NCBI RefSeq assembly: GCF_002079055.1
Contig: NC_047490.1
Span: 1,364,001-1,428,000, forward strand
Direction of reading: 5' to 3'
Source: Saccharomyces paradoxus
Lineage: Eukaryota > Ascomycota > Saccharomycetes > Saccharomycetales > Saccharomycetaceae
DNA length: 64,000 bases
In this document: positions 19,056-27,973 of the stretch, in pieces
How positions within the stretch are numbered: position 1 is the first letter of the stretch
Layout of the letters: each line of letters begins with the position of its first letter
Translations under genes and position numbers: made by a program
The notes under the pieces: model-generated
The model's database searches: none
What the model saw: the letters and a program-made list of their open reading frames with translations, nothing else
What the model was told of the DNA's origin: nothing

Positions 19056-20642
19056 TTAGGAGATAACAGCGGCCGTGTAGAGAGACGTCTTAGAATCGAA
19101 AGCCCAATTTACAACAACGTGACGACCATCTGCACACCACACTTCGCACCGTAGAGTGTGACTATTCTTACCTTCGTTATACTCGAGCCAACGTGCACGA
19201 AGTACAGGCGCCCCTAACAACAATGGCCCCCCTATGACAGATTTCCCGGCTCGCGCATCCCACAGCCGCACCGTCCAGTCCGTCGAACATGATAACAGAA
19301 GCATTAGCCGCCGAGCGTCGTCCCGATAGAACTCCAATCCGGTCACTCTTGTAGAGTGGCTTTCCGCAGGCTGAAACCCATTGTTGTTTAATGCTAGGTA
19401 CAGCGGTCCAGGCTGATCCCAGACAACCTTATAAATACAACCGTCCTCACCACCAACCCAGATATACTGCGGGTCTTCCCACGTGTACGCCACACTTGCT
19501 ATCCCAACCTCGTCAAACTTCGCTAACCGCTGCAACCGCTCCGTATATGTGCAATTATCTTTTTCCAGTGATAAAAGCTGCGATAGCGGCACGGGACGAA
19601 GCTGCTGTGGCTTCCGCAAAACTGTCAAGTCCAGGCAGCTCAACTCCATAATATTGCCGTTATCGGCTGCCACAAGCACCTTCTCTTGGCCCTGTACGCT
19701 ACTTGTCTCAATGACAGCCACCACTGGATGCTGGAAGTAGTGTCTTGCCACCAGATTTCGCTGTACGACATATGCTGCCGGTGTTTCTTGCCTTTTTTGT
19801 TTCAGTCGAAGCTCGTACAATATGATCTTGCCCGTGAAAGTAGTCAGTAGGATTGACACTATTTTGCTGTCCGGGTGATTGCGCCGAAGAATTGTGGCTC
19901 TCATGATCCGCGTACCGCGGAACTCTACCATGTCTACCAACAGACCGTTGCGTCCGTTGGCATTGTCGCACTTCACCACGTTCACTACAGACCATGCTGC
20001 CTCGCCACTAGCATATTGGCGGTCTACTGGCGGCAATTGTAGATACACTACAACCAAGATCCCCTTTTCTGGGTCATACTCCTGTGCGATGCGATCGCAA
20101 TCGGCTTCTGATTGTACGTTTTCACCGACCATGGTCCATTTCATCAGGTTATCTCCATCTTGTTGCATCTCTGATGACGCCTGCTCGGCTGACGCAGGAA
20201 CTAGCGTCTCCAGCCGCGCAAAACTAGCGTTATTTAGCGTTGCCGTTGCGTCTTCTATGAGAAAAGGCTTGGCCAGTTCTAACCTTGGTTGGGTGTTTTC
20301 ATTTTTGTCATTATTACCCTCGTCGACTGCAGCAGAAGCATCAGAGGTCATGAGATTTTCCTTTTCTTCCGGTTTGTTCTCTTCAATTTGGTCCGTTTGA
20401 ATGCCTTTGTCGTATGTTATCACTTCCTTACGTCGAATATGTGCAGTTTGAGGCTCTCGAATCTTCGAGCCTTCCTCCATCTCGGTCTGCACTGAAACAC
20501 TTACCATGGTTGCCTTTGCGTGCACCCCTGTGGGGTGGTGGCGCATCATCTCGCTCCCTGGGAACAAGCTGGCTTGTTTTCGCCTCTCACGCAGCTCTTT
20601 CAATTGTCTTCTCTTTTCCTCCAGTTCCTTCAATCGCTCCAT
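19056..20642 (-). CDS. PAC11: PAC11, cytoplasmic dynein intermediate chain
   Basis: The dynein intermediate chain positions the spindle together with Dyn1, Dyn2 and Num1. It has 528 residues (533 in S. cerevisiae as I recall). The N-terminal helix (residues 1-24, MERLKELEEKRRQLKELRER) is the coiled coil that binds dynactin/Ndl1. Two light-chain (Dyn2) recognition sites of the QT class are visible: SVSVQTE with Gln52-Thr53 and DKGIQTD with Gln82-Thr83. The C-terminal two thirds is a WD40 propeller, clearest at STDWTVRLWDARAG. The frame opens two codons earlier at GTG; the ATG is at 20642. It is divergent from SLD5. Confidence 0.96.
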   Translation of the reverse strand: MERLKELEEKRRQLKELRERRKQASLFPGSEMMRHHPTGVHAKATMVSVSVQTEMEEGSKIREPQTAHIRRKEVITYDKGIQTDQIEENKPEEKENLMTSDASAAVDEGNNDKNENTQPRLELAKPFLIEDATATLNNASFARLETLVPASAEQASSEMQQDGDNLMKWTMVGENVQSEADCDRIAQEYDPEKGILVVVYLQLPPVDRQYASGEAAWSVVNVVKCDNANGRNGLLVDMVEFRGTRIMRATILRRNHPDSKIVSILLTTFTGKIILYELRLKQKRQETPAAYVVQRNLVARHYFQHPVVAVIETSSVQGQEKVLVAADNGNIMELSCLDLTVLRKPQQLRPVPLSQLLSLEKDNCTYTERLQRLAKFDEVGIASVAYTWEDPQYIWVGGEDGCIYKVVWDQPGPLYLALNNNGFQPAESHSTRVTGLEFYRDDARRLMLLLSCSTDWTVRLWDARAGKSVIGGPLLLGAPVLRARWLEYNEGKNSHTLRCEVWCADGRHVVVNWAFDSKTSLYTAAVIS

Positions 20643-20857
20643 CTTCACGTTTCAATCCTCTTCTTTCTTGATTATCCAGGATGTAATGCTCTTTTTTCCT
20701 CTTCTCTTTGTTTACGGCAAAACACGAAAACTAGCTCATTTCTTTTTCTTCTCGCTTTGGGCTAATACAGAAAATTTCAAAAGTATTATATTGAGCCTTA
20801 AGTAAAAAAATAAAGATTGTCAGTTTTTGGAAGACGAATAGGATATTTGACTCGATA

Positions 20858-21742
20858 ATGGACATTAACATAGACGATATCCTTGCAGAACTAGATAAGG
20901 AAACTACTGCTGTCGACCCTACCAACATCACCCAAGTTTCTTCTTCTACTACCCACAGAGATGCAAATACAATAGTGGATTCGTCATTAGACTTGAATGG
21001 CAAGACTCAAATATATGTCACTCCGCAACAGGATTTTGCCGACTTGATGAAGTCTTGGAAAAACGAGCGGTGCTCGCCAGAATTGTTGCCATATCCTCAT
21101 CAGCTGATGAAAAGATTACTGAATCGAATATCCATGCAGTCTCAATTAATTGAGAACATATCAATGGGGTTCCTCGATATGCAAAGTACGTCCAATACGA
21201 ATTCGCCCATGCCTAACGACTCTAAATTGCCTTTGCTTTGCATGGAAACTGAGTTAGAAAGATTGAAATTTGTTATTAGAAGTTACATACGATGTAGGCT
21301 CAGCAAAATTGACAAATTCTCACTTTATTTGCGACAATTGAATGAAGATGAAAATTCGCTGACCTCCCTCACAGACTTGCTATCCAAAGATGAAATTAAA
21401 TACCATGACTCGCATTCCCTGATCTGGTTGAAACTCGTCAATGATTCCATACTAAAATACATGCCCGAAGAACTGCAGGCTATTAATGATACCGAAGGAA
21501 GCGTAAACATGATAGATGAACCAGACTGGAACAAATTTGTTTTTATACACGTCAACGGCCCACCAGATGGTAACTGGAACGAGGACCCGTTATTACAAGA
21601 AAACGAATTTGGTAAGCCCTGCTACACGGTCACGATTGCTGATTTGAAAGAAGAGGTTGAACTCACCGTCGGAAGTATTTATGTTATGAGATATGAAGTC
21701 ATTAGGGATTTGTTAAGAGACGACAAAGTTGCTCTTATTTGA
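20858..21742 (+). CDS. SLD5: SLD5, GINS complex subunit
   Basis: One of four GINS subunits (Sld5, Psf1-3), part of the Cdc45-Mcm2-7-GINS replicative helicase and essential for origin firing and fork progress. It has 294 residues as in S. cerevisiae. It begins MDINIDDILAELD. The helical A domain covers about residues 55-200 (SWKNERCSPELLPYPHQLM at its start). The small beta-rich B domain is at the C-terminus (about 235-294), ending DDKVALI. The start ATG is at 20858, 215 bp from the divergent PAC11 start. The stop is 90 bp from the convergent PKH1 stop, with an AT repeat between. Confidence 0.97.
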   Translation: MDINIDDILAELDKETTAVDPTNITQVSSSTTHRDANTIVDSSLDLNGKTQIYVTPQQDFADLMKSWKNERCSPELLPYPHQLMKRLLNRISMQSQLIENISMGFLDMQSTSNTNSPMPNDSKLPLLCMETELERLKFVIRSYIRCRLSKIDKFSLYLRQLNEDENSLTSLTDLLSKDEIKYHDSHSLIWLKLVNDSILKYMPEELQAINDTEGSVNMIDEPDWNKFVFIHVNGPPDGNWNEDPLLQENEFGKPCYTVTIADLKEEVELTVGSIYVMRYEVIRDLLRDDKVALI

Positions 21743-21776
21743 ACTATTATGCATTACGCTTTTCCCCACGCCCACG

Positions 21777-21779
<3 letters not shown>

Positions 21780-21811
<32 letters not shown>
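21780..21811. repeat. (TA)n microsatellite between SLD5 and PKH1
   Basis: About 15 uninterrupted TA dinucleotides lie between two convergent stop codons. Such tracts are length-variable between strains and may also serve in 3' end formation for both genes. Confidence 0.9.
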
Positions 21812-21813
<2 letters not shown>

Positions 21814-21832
21814 CAAGCACAGTTTCATTTTT

Positions 21833-24130
21833 TCATTTTTCGTTTGTTCGTGTTATGTTCTTCCGCATTTGTGTCGATCTTGCCAGCAATTTGGAATAAT
21901 TGGATGATGACCGAGTCTGCAACGAAGTGGGACGTTTCGCATGGAGTCCGCCTTCTTCGGGAGCCTTTGAAACGCAACTGTCTGGTAGACCATTTACTAG
22001 CTTGTTAGATTCAGGTACAGGAGGAGCCTGGTTTTTTTGCTTTGTGTTTTGTTTTTTTTGAAAAATGAACCTATCGAACATTTTGTGATCCAGTTTTGGC
22101 GATGCCACCTTGGGTCTCACACTCATTTCATTATTTATCAATTTCCATATTTTCATTAAAACCGCTCTCTCTTTACAGCCTATGAAAATCGTCTTGGAAC
22201 CGTCAATTTCTAGCATTTGATCATTTCTAAAGTGTATCCTCTCGACTTCACTCAGTTGTATTTCAAATTGTAGCTCAAATTCTTGTTCTTTCCGCATGCT
22301 GAGACTTCTTTTCTTGACAAACACAAGCCCTCTCCCTAAGTTCGTTATTACTAACATTTTCTTGTAAAATTTTCCTGAGTTAGTGGGAGGATCGATGTCA
22401 AAAGGGTTCTTGTAGTCTGGAGCTACATTCTCGAAATCTACAGATAAATCCTCTAAGTTCTGTACGGAAAGCGCTACCTCCTTCATCAACAAGACACGTT
22501 CATCCACATTTTGCAAAGAGCGTGACCAGAAGGTATCAGAAGAGCGACTTATGTTATCTTTCCCCCTTGATATGGTGGCAACTGAAGGAGATGAGAGAGA
22601 TGCACGATCTTTTGAATTTTTCTTCTGAGTCCTTTCGCGATCTGTGTTGTTGGGAACAGATCTAACAGATGTGCTCGATTTGCTCCCCAATTTGGGCTGG
22701 CCTGTGTAATCTTTGCTGAAGGCGGCTGTCGCAGCAGTCATGCTGATTACAGAACGCTCTTGAGAGGACACTGTTGGCGCTTGTGGCGCAGTATCCGCAT
22801 GACTGTTACTAGCCAACTGAAGGTTGGCCATTTTGGCAGTGGTATCAAGTTCAGCAACTTTTTGCAGCGGCTTCATCGCCTCTGCACTTATTTTATATGG
22901 TTGTATCTCTGGTGGATTGCCATCCCAAACTGAACCATCTTCGAAATTTATTTCATGGAAGAAGATGTGCGCTTTGATCTGCTTGATGCTCAATCTATCG
23001 TTCGGCTCCCTAACCAACAGTTTTTTAACTAAGTCTTTTACTATTTGGGGGAAGCCTGCGGTGAATGCATATTGAATCTTCATTACTTTTTGGAACGTCA
23101 AATATTCATTGGCAGCCTTGAAAGGCGGCTTTCCCGCAAGCATTTGATATAGTATGCAACCGATAGCCCAAATATCGCAACGGGAATCCGTATAACTATC
23201 ATTCAATAGCTCGGGAGAAACATACTCTGCGGTACCAACAAACGATTTTGATTTGGCATACAAATCGAAACAAGGTTCGCCATCCGCGGTGCTCGACGGT
23301 TTCTCCGGTAAAATTTTGGCTGTACCAAAATCTGTCAACTTTACTTTCATATCTTTGTCGAGCAAAATGTTTTCGGGCTTGATATCCCTGTGAATAATGC
23401 CGATATTGTGCAAGGAGTCAACGGCATCGATGATCTGCGACGCATAATAGCGCGCACATGTCTCGTTTAGCGACCCATACTTCTTAATCAAGCCCAAGAA
23501 ATCACCGTGGGGGGCATATTCTAGAAGGAAATACAAACTTGCCTCGTCCTGGAAAGTAAAGTAAAGCCTAATTATTCCCTTAGTCCCGTTCAGCTTCTGC
23601 AAAGCCAGTTTCTCCACTGTGACGTATTTGACTTTTTTTTGACGGATTAGATACTCTTTACTCAACACTTTAACTGCGTACTTCTTGCCCGAATCGCGAG
23701 CGGTAGCCAGAACAACACTAGAATATGATCCATCCCCGAGTTGCTCTCCAAACTTGAAGTCCTTTATCCCCATCTTAACGACATGCTTGGTCAGCTCCCC
23801 CGTAGTTGGATCGATAACGTCTTTGATGATTTTTGCCGCACCACGTTCTGCCCATTCTTCTCTTCTACGCCTCATAGACGGAGCAAGACCCATCTCGTGC
23901 TGCCTACCCGGGTCATCATTAGCCAGAGGGATGAAGCGATTGGTACTAGTCAATGCTTTATCCCCAAACTGACCCTGTGGTGAAGCCTGTAGTTCTGACT
24001 CATTCTGAGAATTACTGCCATCTACAAAGGGACGCGAATAATCTTGCGTTTGTGTATGTTCCGCAGATGTCGGTACCAGAGGCTTGGACAGCAGTGCGTG
24101 GTCTGCCTCTGTCAAAGACCTATTTCCCAT
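21833..24130 (-). CDS. PKH1: PKH1, PDK1-like serine/threonine kinase
   Basis: A sphingoid-base-responsive kinase of the plasma membrane/eisosome pathway that phosphorylates the activation loops of Ypk1/2, Pkc1 and Sch9. It has 765 residues (766 in S. cerevisiae). The kinase domain covers about residues 125-395 with glycine loop LGDGSYSSVV, catalytic HRDIKPEN, DFGTA and T-loop SFVGTAEYVSPELL. A Ser-rich linker follows (about 450-560). The C-terminal region contains a PH-like segment (KFYKKMLVITNLGRGLVFVKKRS...ERAVLMKIWKLINNEM). The open frame extends 12 codons upstream but starts with GTG; the ATG is at 24130. Confidence 0.97.
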   Translation of the reverse strand: MGNRSLTEADHALLSKPLVPTSAEHTQTQDYSRPFVDGSNSQNESELQASPQGQFGDKALTSTNRFIPLANDDPGRQHEMGLAPSMRRRREEWAERGAAKIIKDVIDPTTGELTKHVVKMGIKDFKFGEQLGDGSYSSVVLATARDSGKKYAVKVLSKEYLIRQKKVKYVTVEKLALQKLNGTKGIIRLYFTFQDEASLYFLLEYAPHGDFLGLIKKYGSLNETCARYYASQIIDAVDSLHNIGIIHRDIKPENILLDKDMKVKLTDFGTAKILPEKPSSTADGEPCFDLYAKSKSFVGTAEYVSPELLNDSYTDSRCDIWAIGCILYQMLAGKPPFKAANEYLTFQKVMKIQYAFTAGFPQIVKDLVKKLLVREPNDRLSIKQIKAHIFFHEINFEDGSVWDGNPPEIQPYKISAEAMKPLQKVAELDTTAKMANLQLASNSHADTAPQAPTVSSQERSVISMTAATAAFSKDYTGQPKLGSKSSTSVRSVPNNTDRERTQKKNSKDRASLSSPSVATISRGKDNISRSSDTFWSRSLQNVDERVLLMKEVALSVQNLEDLSVDFENVAPDYKNPFDIDPPTNSGKFYKKMLVITNLGRGLVFVKKRSLSMRKEQEFELQFEIQLSEVERIHFRNDQMLEIDGSKTIFIGCKERAVLMKIWKLINNEMSVRPKVASPKLDHKMFDRFIFQKKQNTKQKNQAPPVPESNKLVNGLPDSCVSKAPEEGGLHAKRPTSLQTRSSSNYSKLLARSTQMRKNITRTNEK

Positions 24131-24373
24131 ATTAATAGTGTAGTAGTAGTATGCAAGCAAGTACACGTGCGCAAGTTATATCAGATAGTGACTGTCCAGC
24201 GGTACTCCTAGGACCTTGCTCTGTGTGGCTCTTATTGTCACTCCAGCAATATGTCAAATCCATCCATCAATAGCATTAGTTTGATTTTTCACGCTCCCTT
24301 AAACGAAAAAAGCCCTAATTAGCTTTCCATTTTTCTAGGGTTATTTAGTAAAATAAATAGGTCTTATTATGCA

Positions 24374-24384
24374 ACCTTTAGGGT
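24374..24384. promoter_or_regulatory. Zinc-responsive element (Zap1 site) of IZH1
   Basis: ACCTTTAGGGT matches the palindromic Zap1 consensus ACCTTNAAGGT at all but one position. It lies 395-405 bp upstream of the IZH1 ATG. IZH1 is an established Zap1 target, so the call is plausible on both sequence and context. Confidence 0.65.
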
Positions 24385-24540
24385 CCAAGCCCTTAACTCC
24401 GACAGTCGGGCAAGCCCGTTTTCCCAACGATTTTTCAACGGTTTTTTTTCCCTGCAGGGCATCGGTAATTTGACAATGCTCACGACCGATGCATGCAGCA
24501 ATCAACGTAAAACCTTACTTAGCCGGTTACTCATGTATAT

Positions 24541-24577
24541 ACCAGACACACCACACACACATATATATATATATATA
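24541..24577. repeat. CA/TA microsatellite in the IZH1 promoter
   Basis: An imperfect (CA)n stretch (acacaccacacacaca) runs directly into (TA)n. It lies about 200 bp upstream of the IZH1 ATG. Confidence 0.85.
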
Positions 24578-24778
24578 CATGTTGGCACTCTTTTGTTAAG
24601 AATTCGATTACTTTGGGAAAGACACATCAGTATCATCAGTTGAAACGGTAAGGAATTCCGCAAGCGCACAATTTAACTTTACAAAGTGATTCTGGTTCCT
24701 AACTGTTCTATTGTTTTCCCTTTTCGTCATTCGTTTTGTCATTAGTCGCCTTAATTGAGTCAAGATAAAAGAAAAAAA

Positions 24779-25729
24779 ATGAGTATCACCACTACTAGAA
24801 GAAGAAATCAAGATAGTGTCTGCTGCAAGGCAACGACAGCATCCATTAAGGTGGAAGCTGTCTCGGACAAGACAGCTTTTGGAAAGCAAAAAATGTTACA
24901 CAATTTCGATGAATTGCCAGAATGGCAAAAAGACAACGATAAGATTCTCACCGGGTACGTTCGAGAGACGCTGTCATGGAAAAAGTGCCTGCACTCTCTA
25001 TTTTATTGGAACAACGAGACCGTGAACATTTATACACATTTGGTACCGGCTATCATATACTTCGTGTTTGCCATTACGTTGACCAACTACTTCCTAATCC
25101 CCGTTTTCCCCTCCACCTCCTGGTCCGATTACACCGTTATCAACATTTTCTTGATGGGCGCTTTCTCATGTCTCATGTGCAGTAGTTGTTTCCACTGCAT
25201 GAAACAACACTCTGAAGAGCAAAGCAACTTCTGGAGCAAGCTCGACTACTTGGGAATCATCAGTTTGATTTCCTGTTCTATGATTCCTATAATATACTTC
25301 GGTTATTTTGACCACATATCGTACTTCAGTCTGTTCACGATTGTTACCCTAGTCCTGGCTACATTTTGTACGATCTGTGTCCTGCACGACAAGTTTAATA
25401 CTTCTACCTTTCGTCCATTTAGAGCTATGTTTTTCATATTATTTGGATTTAGTGGCCTGCTCCCATTGACTACGGGGTTTTTCAAGTTTGGTATCCAAGG
25501 AGTTCTTAACAGGATAAAAGTGAGCTTTGTGTTTTGGGAAGCCCTCTTTTACATTTCAGGAGCTGTTATCTACGGGTTTAGGATTCCTGAAACTTTGGCT
25601 CCAGGGAAGTTCGATTTCTTCGGTAGCTCTCATCAAATATTTCATATTATGGTGGTTCTTGGCTCCGTATGCCACTTGAAAGCCATTATCGATTCTTACA
25701 AATTAATGCATTCCCACATCCACCCTTGA
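24779..25729 (+). CDS. IZH1: IZH1, PAQR-family membrane protein of zinc homeostasis
   Basis: A member of the adiponectin receptor/haemolysin III (PAQR) family, involved in zinc and sterol metabolism and induced by Zap1. It has 316 residues as in S. cerevisiae. A soluble N-terminus ([17 protein letters not shown] is the conserved pre-TM motif) is followed by seven hydrophobic segments. His residues of the family metal site lie near CFHCM (about 140) and [11 protein letters not shown] (about 285). The frame opens at a TTG at 24755; the ATG at 24779 is the family start. It is divergent from PKH1. Confidence 0.97.
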   Translation: MSITTTRRRNQDSVCCKATTASIKVEAVSDKTAFGKQKMLHNFDELPEWQKDNDKILTGYVRETLSWKKCLHSLFYWNNETVNIYTHLVPAIIYFVFAITLTNYFLIPVFPSTSWSDYTVINIFLMGAFSCLMCSSCFHCMKQHSEEQSNFWSKLDYLGIISLISCSMIPIIYFGYFDHISYFSLFTIVTLVLATFCTICVLHDKFNTSTFRPFRAMFFILFGFSGLLPLTTGFFKFGIQGVLNRIKVSFVFWEALFYISGAVIYGFRIPETLAPGKFDFFGSSHQIFHIMVVLGSVCHLKAIIDSYKLMHSHIHP

Positions 25730-26054
25730 TGGGCCCACAACTACAAAATCAAAATAAATAACATATTATATATCTAAGGTTAGAAAATAATTAAACACAA
25801 AAAAAGTCTTTATTCCTCTTTAGAGATTCGTCACATTCTGCTTTAATTATAGATGGGATTTTGGCAGATACTTCGCTTCATTGACCTAATTAATTTTGCC
25901 TTACCAAATTAAATATTGCCGAAAAATAAAGGTTTAAATTAGTGAAGCTACTACAAAGGAAAGAAGTAAGACTAACAAACTTTTGCACATTTTTCGGTAC
26001 GTCTCCACTTCACCAAAGGGAAAAAAAGAATAAAATTTATAAATCTATCACACT
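25730..26054. other. Spacer IZH1-MZM1
   Basis: 325 bp holding the IZH1 terminator (AT-rich, tatatatctaagg around 25768) and the MZM1 promoter. Apart from A/T-rich tracts I see nothing specific. Confidence 0.6.
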
Positions 26055-26426
26055 ATGAGCACGAGATCAAAGGCTCTGAATGCATACAGGCATGGCTTGA
26101 GAGCAGCTCGAATAGCTTTCCAGAATGATACTGAAGTATTACTAGCCGCGAGAGCCAAAATGCGTTCAGGCATGTTATGTCCCCCAAATCCTAAACTAAC
26201 CACAGAGGAACAGGTCCAACATTTAGAAGACGTGGCTGTTTTCCTGAGACGAAACTTGGTTCAGGGTAAAAAAGTTGATTGCGCAAATAAAAAGGAGCCT
26301 AGGTACCATTTGAACATTCACAAAGACACCGAACTGGGTGATAATGAAACGGTTGCAGACCCCACAGCAAGAGTGAAAACAAACTTAAAGGCAAGACCAT
26401 TCAAGTGCTCTGATAAGAAGCAATGA
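26055..26426 (+). CDS. MZM1: MZM1, LYR-motif assembly factor for complex III
   Basis: A mitochondrial matrix chaperone (LYRM7 orthologue) that stabilises the Rieske protein Rip1 before its insertion into the bc1 complex; it also affects matrix zinc. It has 123 residues as in S. cerevisiae. The LYR-type motif is present at the start of the first helix (ALNAYRHGLRA, with Tyr11-Arg12). The short length and basic N-terminus fit the family. The start ATG is at 26055. RSM28, another mitochondrial protein gene, follows on the same strand after 361 bp, but each has its own promoter. Confidence 0.96.
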   Translation: MSTRSKALNAYRHGLRAARIAFQNDTEVLLAARAKMRSGMLCPPNPKLTTEEQVQHLEDVAVFLRRNLVQGKKVDCANKKEPRYHLNIHKDTELGDNETVADPTARVKTNLKARPFKCSDKKQ

Positions 26427-26787
26427 TAACGCTTTCATGTTGTCTTATTTATTCTTCCCTTTTTCCTGGGAAGCAATCTACATGTAAATACTTCTCCAAT
26501 GCTTAGCAGCCTTGGGGTCACATATAGTCCGATTCAGCACGATATACCGTTGCATTTATTATATATATACATATGTATACGTATAGTTTGGTCTAGTTGA
26601 TGTGTGCGTAGAGTGGTTATGGTTACTAGTACTTTATCCCTTTTAACGGGAAATCGCAATGAATAAATATTTGTAACGGAGTTAAATTAACAAAACTGGA
26701 GAAAGGATAAGAGGAAAAAGGCAGCGGTAACTTCTTAAATAATCCAGTTGGCCCAGCCAAGCTAAGGGAAACAGAAAGGGTAAGAAA
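26427..26787. other. Spacer MZM1-RSM28
   Basis: 361 bp with a TA-rich 3' signal (tatatatacatatgtatacgtata around 26560-26584) and an A/G-rich RSM28 promoter. No ORF or RNA gene is seen. Confidence 0.6.
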
Positions 26788-27873
26788 ATGCGATTATCTA
26801 TGTTTAGATGTGTGAGTCGCGCTCATTACAGCACAAATGTCACAGAAGATTTCATAAATAGCATTCTGGCAAGAGCTCAAGAGGCAACAGCAAAAGCTTC
26901 TTCCAATGCTCTTAAGTTAGATAAGATGAAAGAGGGTAGAATGCATAATAAGAAGAAAAATGGGAATCAGAATAGGAATAATATGAACAATAAAGAAGGT
27001 AGGGGTAGAGAGGGAAGTCAAGGAGAAAAAAATATGAGATTGAATAATCGTACTAGTGTTTCTGCTCGTAGTAACAAACAGCAGTGGAATAGAGGTACTA
27101 AAACATCTTTTGCCAAAGATTCTACCGGAAATACAGTAGTTATGCAACCACAGTTCAAAAAGATGCAGAATGCCAAGAACAATTTAAAAGTAGATGCGGA
27201 GGTCGGAGATGATTTGCTTGATGTTTTCAATTCGTCGATGGAGCAAAAACCGGTTAATTTCAATAAGAACGTCAAATCCAAAGCAAGGTTTCAAAAAAAG
27301 AGTCATATCCTAACGGCGTCTAAAAGGAGAAAGGCTCCCCAACAGCAGCTACAAAAGGTTGTCCAGAGACCTGTTAGTTCGGAATATATACTAGAAGAGC
27401 CGACTCCTTTGTCTCTATTAGAATATACACCTCAAGTTTTTCCAACAAAGGAATCCAGATTAGTTAACTTTACCTTGGATAGCTTGAAAAAATCCAATTA
27501 CCCTATTTACAGATCACCAAATTTGGGAATCCTCAAAATCCACGATTTCACCCTAAACACGCCAAATTTTGGTAAATATACGCCAGGCTCCTCATTGATA
27601 TTTGCCAAGGAGCCTCAGTTGCAGAATTTACTTCTTCAAGAGAATTTTGCAGATTTTGATAGGCAAGTAACAGGAGAGTATCAACTTTTAAAACCATATG
27701 CAAGAAAAGATTTCGAAAAATTGGCAAAATCTAAAGATACTGTGAGTAAGCTCGTACAAAATAGCCAAGTTGCAAGGTTATCATTACAATCTGTTGTTAT
27801 GAGTCCTGAGGACAAAAAATTGGTATACGACGTTTGTTCTGGAATGAAACCAATTTCTGAATTACAACAGTGA
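26788..27873 (+). CDS. RSM28: RSM28, mitochondrial small ribosomal subunit protein
   Basis: A component of the mitochondrial 37S ribosomal subunit that promotes translation initiation of COX1-3 mRNAs. It has 361 residues as in S. cerevisiae. The N-terminus (MRLSMFRCVSRAHYST) is a good mitochondrial presequence: Arg-rich and without acidic residues. It is followed by a low-complexity Asn/Lys/Arg-rich region (about 50-100; KKKNGNQNRNNMNNK) and a conserved C-terminal half (about 200-361). The start ATG is at 26788. The stop is 100 bp from the convergent VPS3 stop. Confidence 0.96.
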   Translation: MRLSMFRCVSRAHYSTNVTEDFINSILARAQEATAKASSNALKLDKMKEGRMHNKKKNGNQNRNNMNNKEGRGREGSQGEKNMRLNNRTSVSARSNKQQWNRGTKTSFAKDSTGNTVVMQPQFKKMQNAKNNLKVDAEVGDDLLDVFNSSMEQKPVNFNKNVKSKARFQKKSHILTASKRRKAPQQQLQKVVQRPVSSEYILEEPTPLSLLEYTPQVFPTKESRLVNFTLDSLKKSNYPIYRSPNLGILKIHDFTLNTPNFGKYTPGSSLIFAKEPQLQNLLLQENFADFDRQVTGEYQLLKPYARKDFEKLAKSKDTVSKLVQNSQVARLSLQSVVMSPEDKKLVYDVCSGMKPISELQQ

Positions 27874-27973
27874 ATCGGACATCACTATTTTCATGCTTAT
27901 ATACTTGTAAATATGTAGTACGTATAAAATTTCAATTCTATGCCTGAGCAGAAAAAGAATGTGTAGACCCTCC

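Larger units (their letters stand above)
24131..24778. other. Divergent promoter region PKH1/IZH1
   Basis: 648 bp. It holds a Zap1-type element (24374-24384), a CA/TA repeat (about 24540-24577) and A/T tracts. No gene-like ORF is convincing here; a 93-codon minus-strand frame (24608-24889) overlaps the IZH1 start and corresponds to what is called a dubious ORF in S. cerevisiae. Confidence 0.65.

Noticed and set aside
24608-24889. 93-codon minus-strand ORF overlapping the IZH1 start
   Set aside because: It overlaps the conserved IZH1 coding start and promoter and has no recognisable domain. The S. cerevisiae counterpart region (YDR491C) is listed as a dubious ORF.
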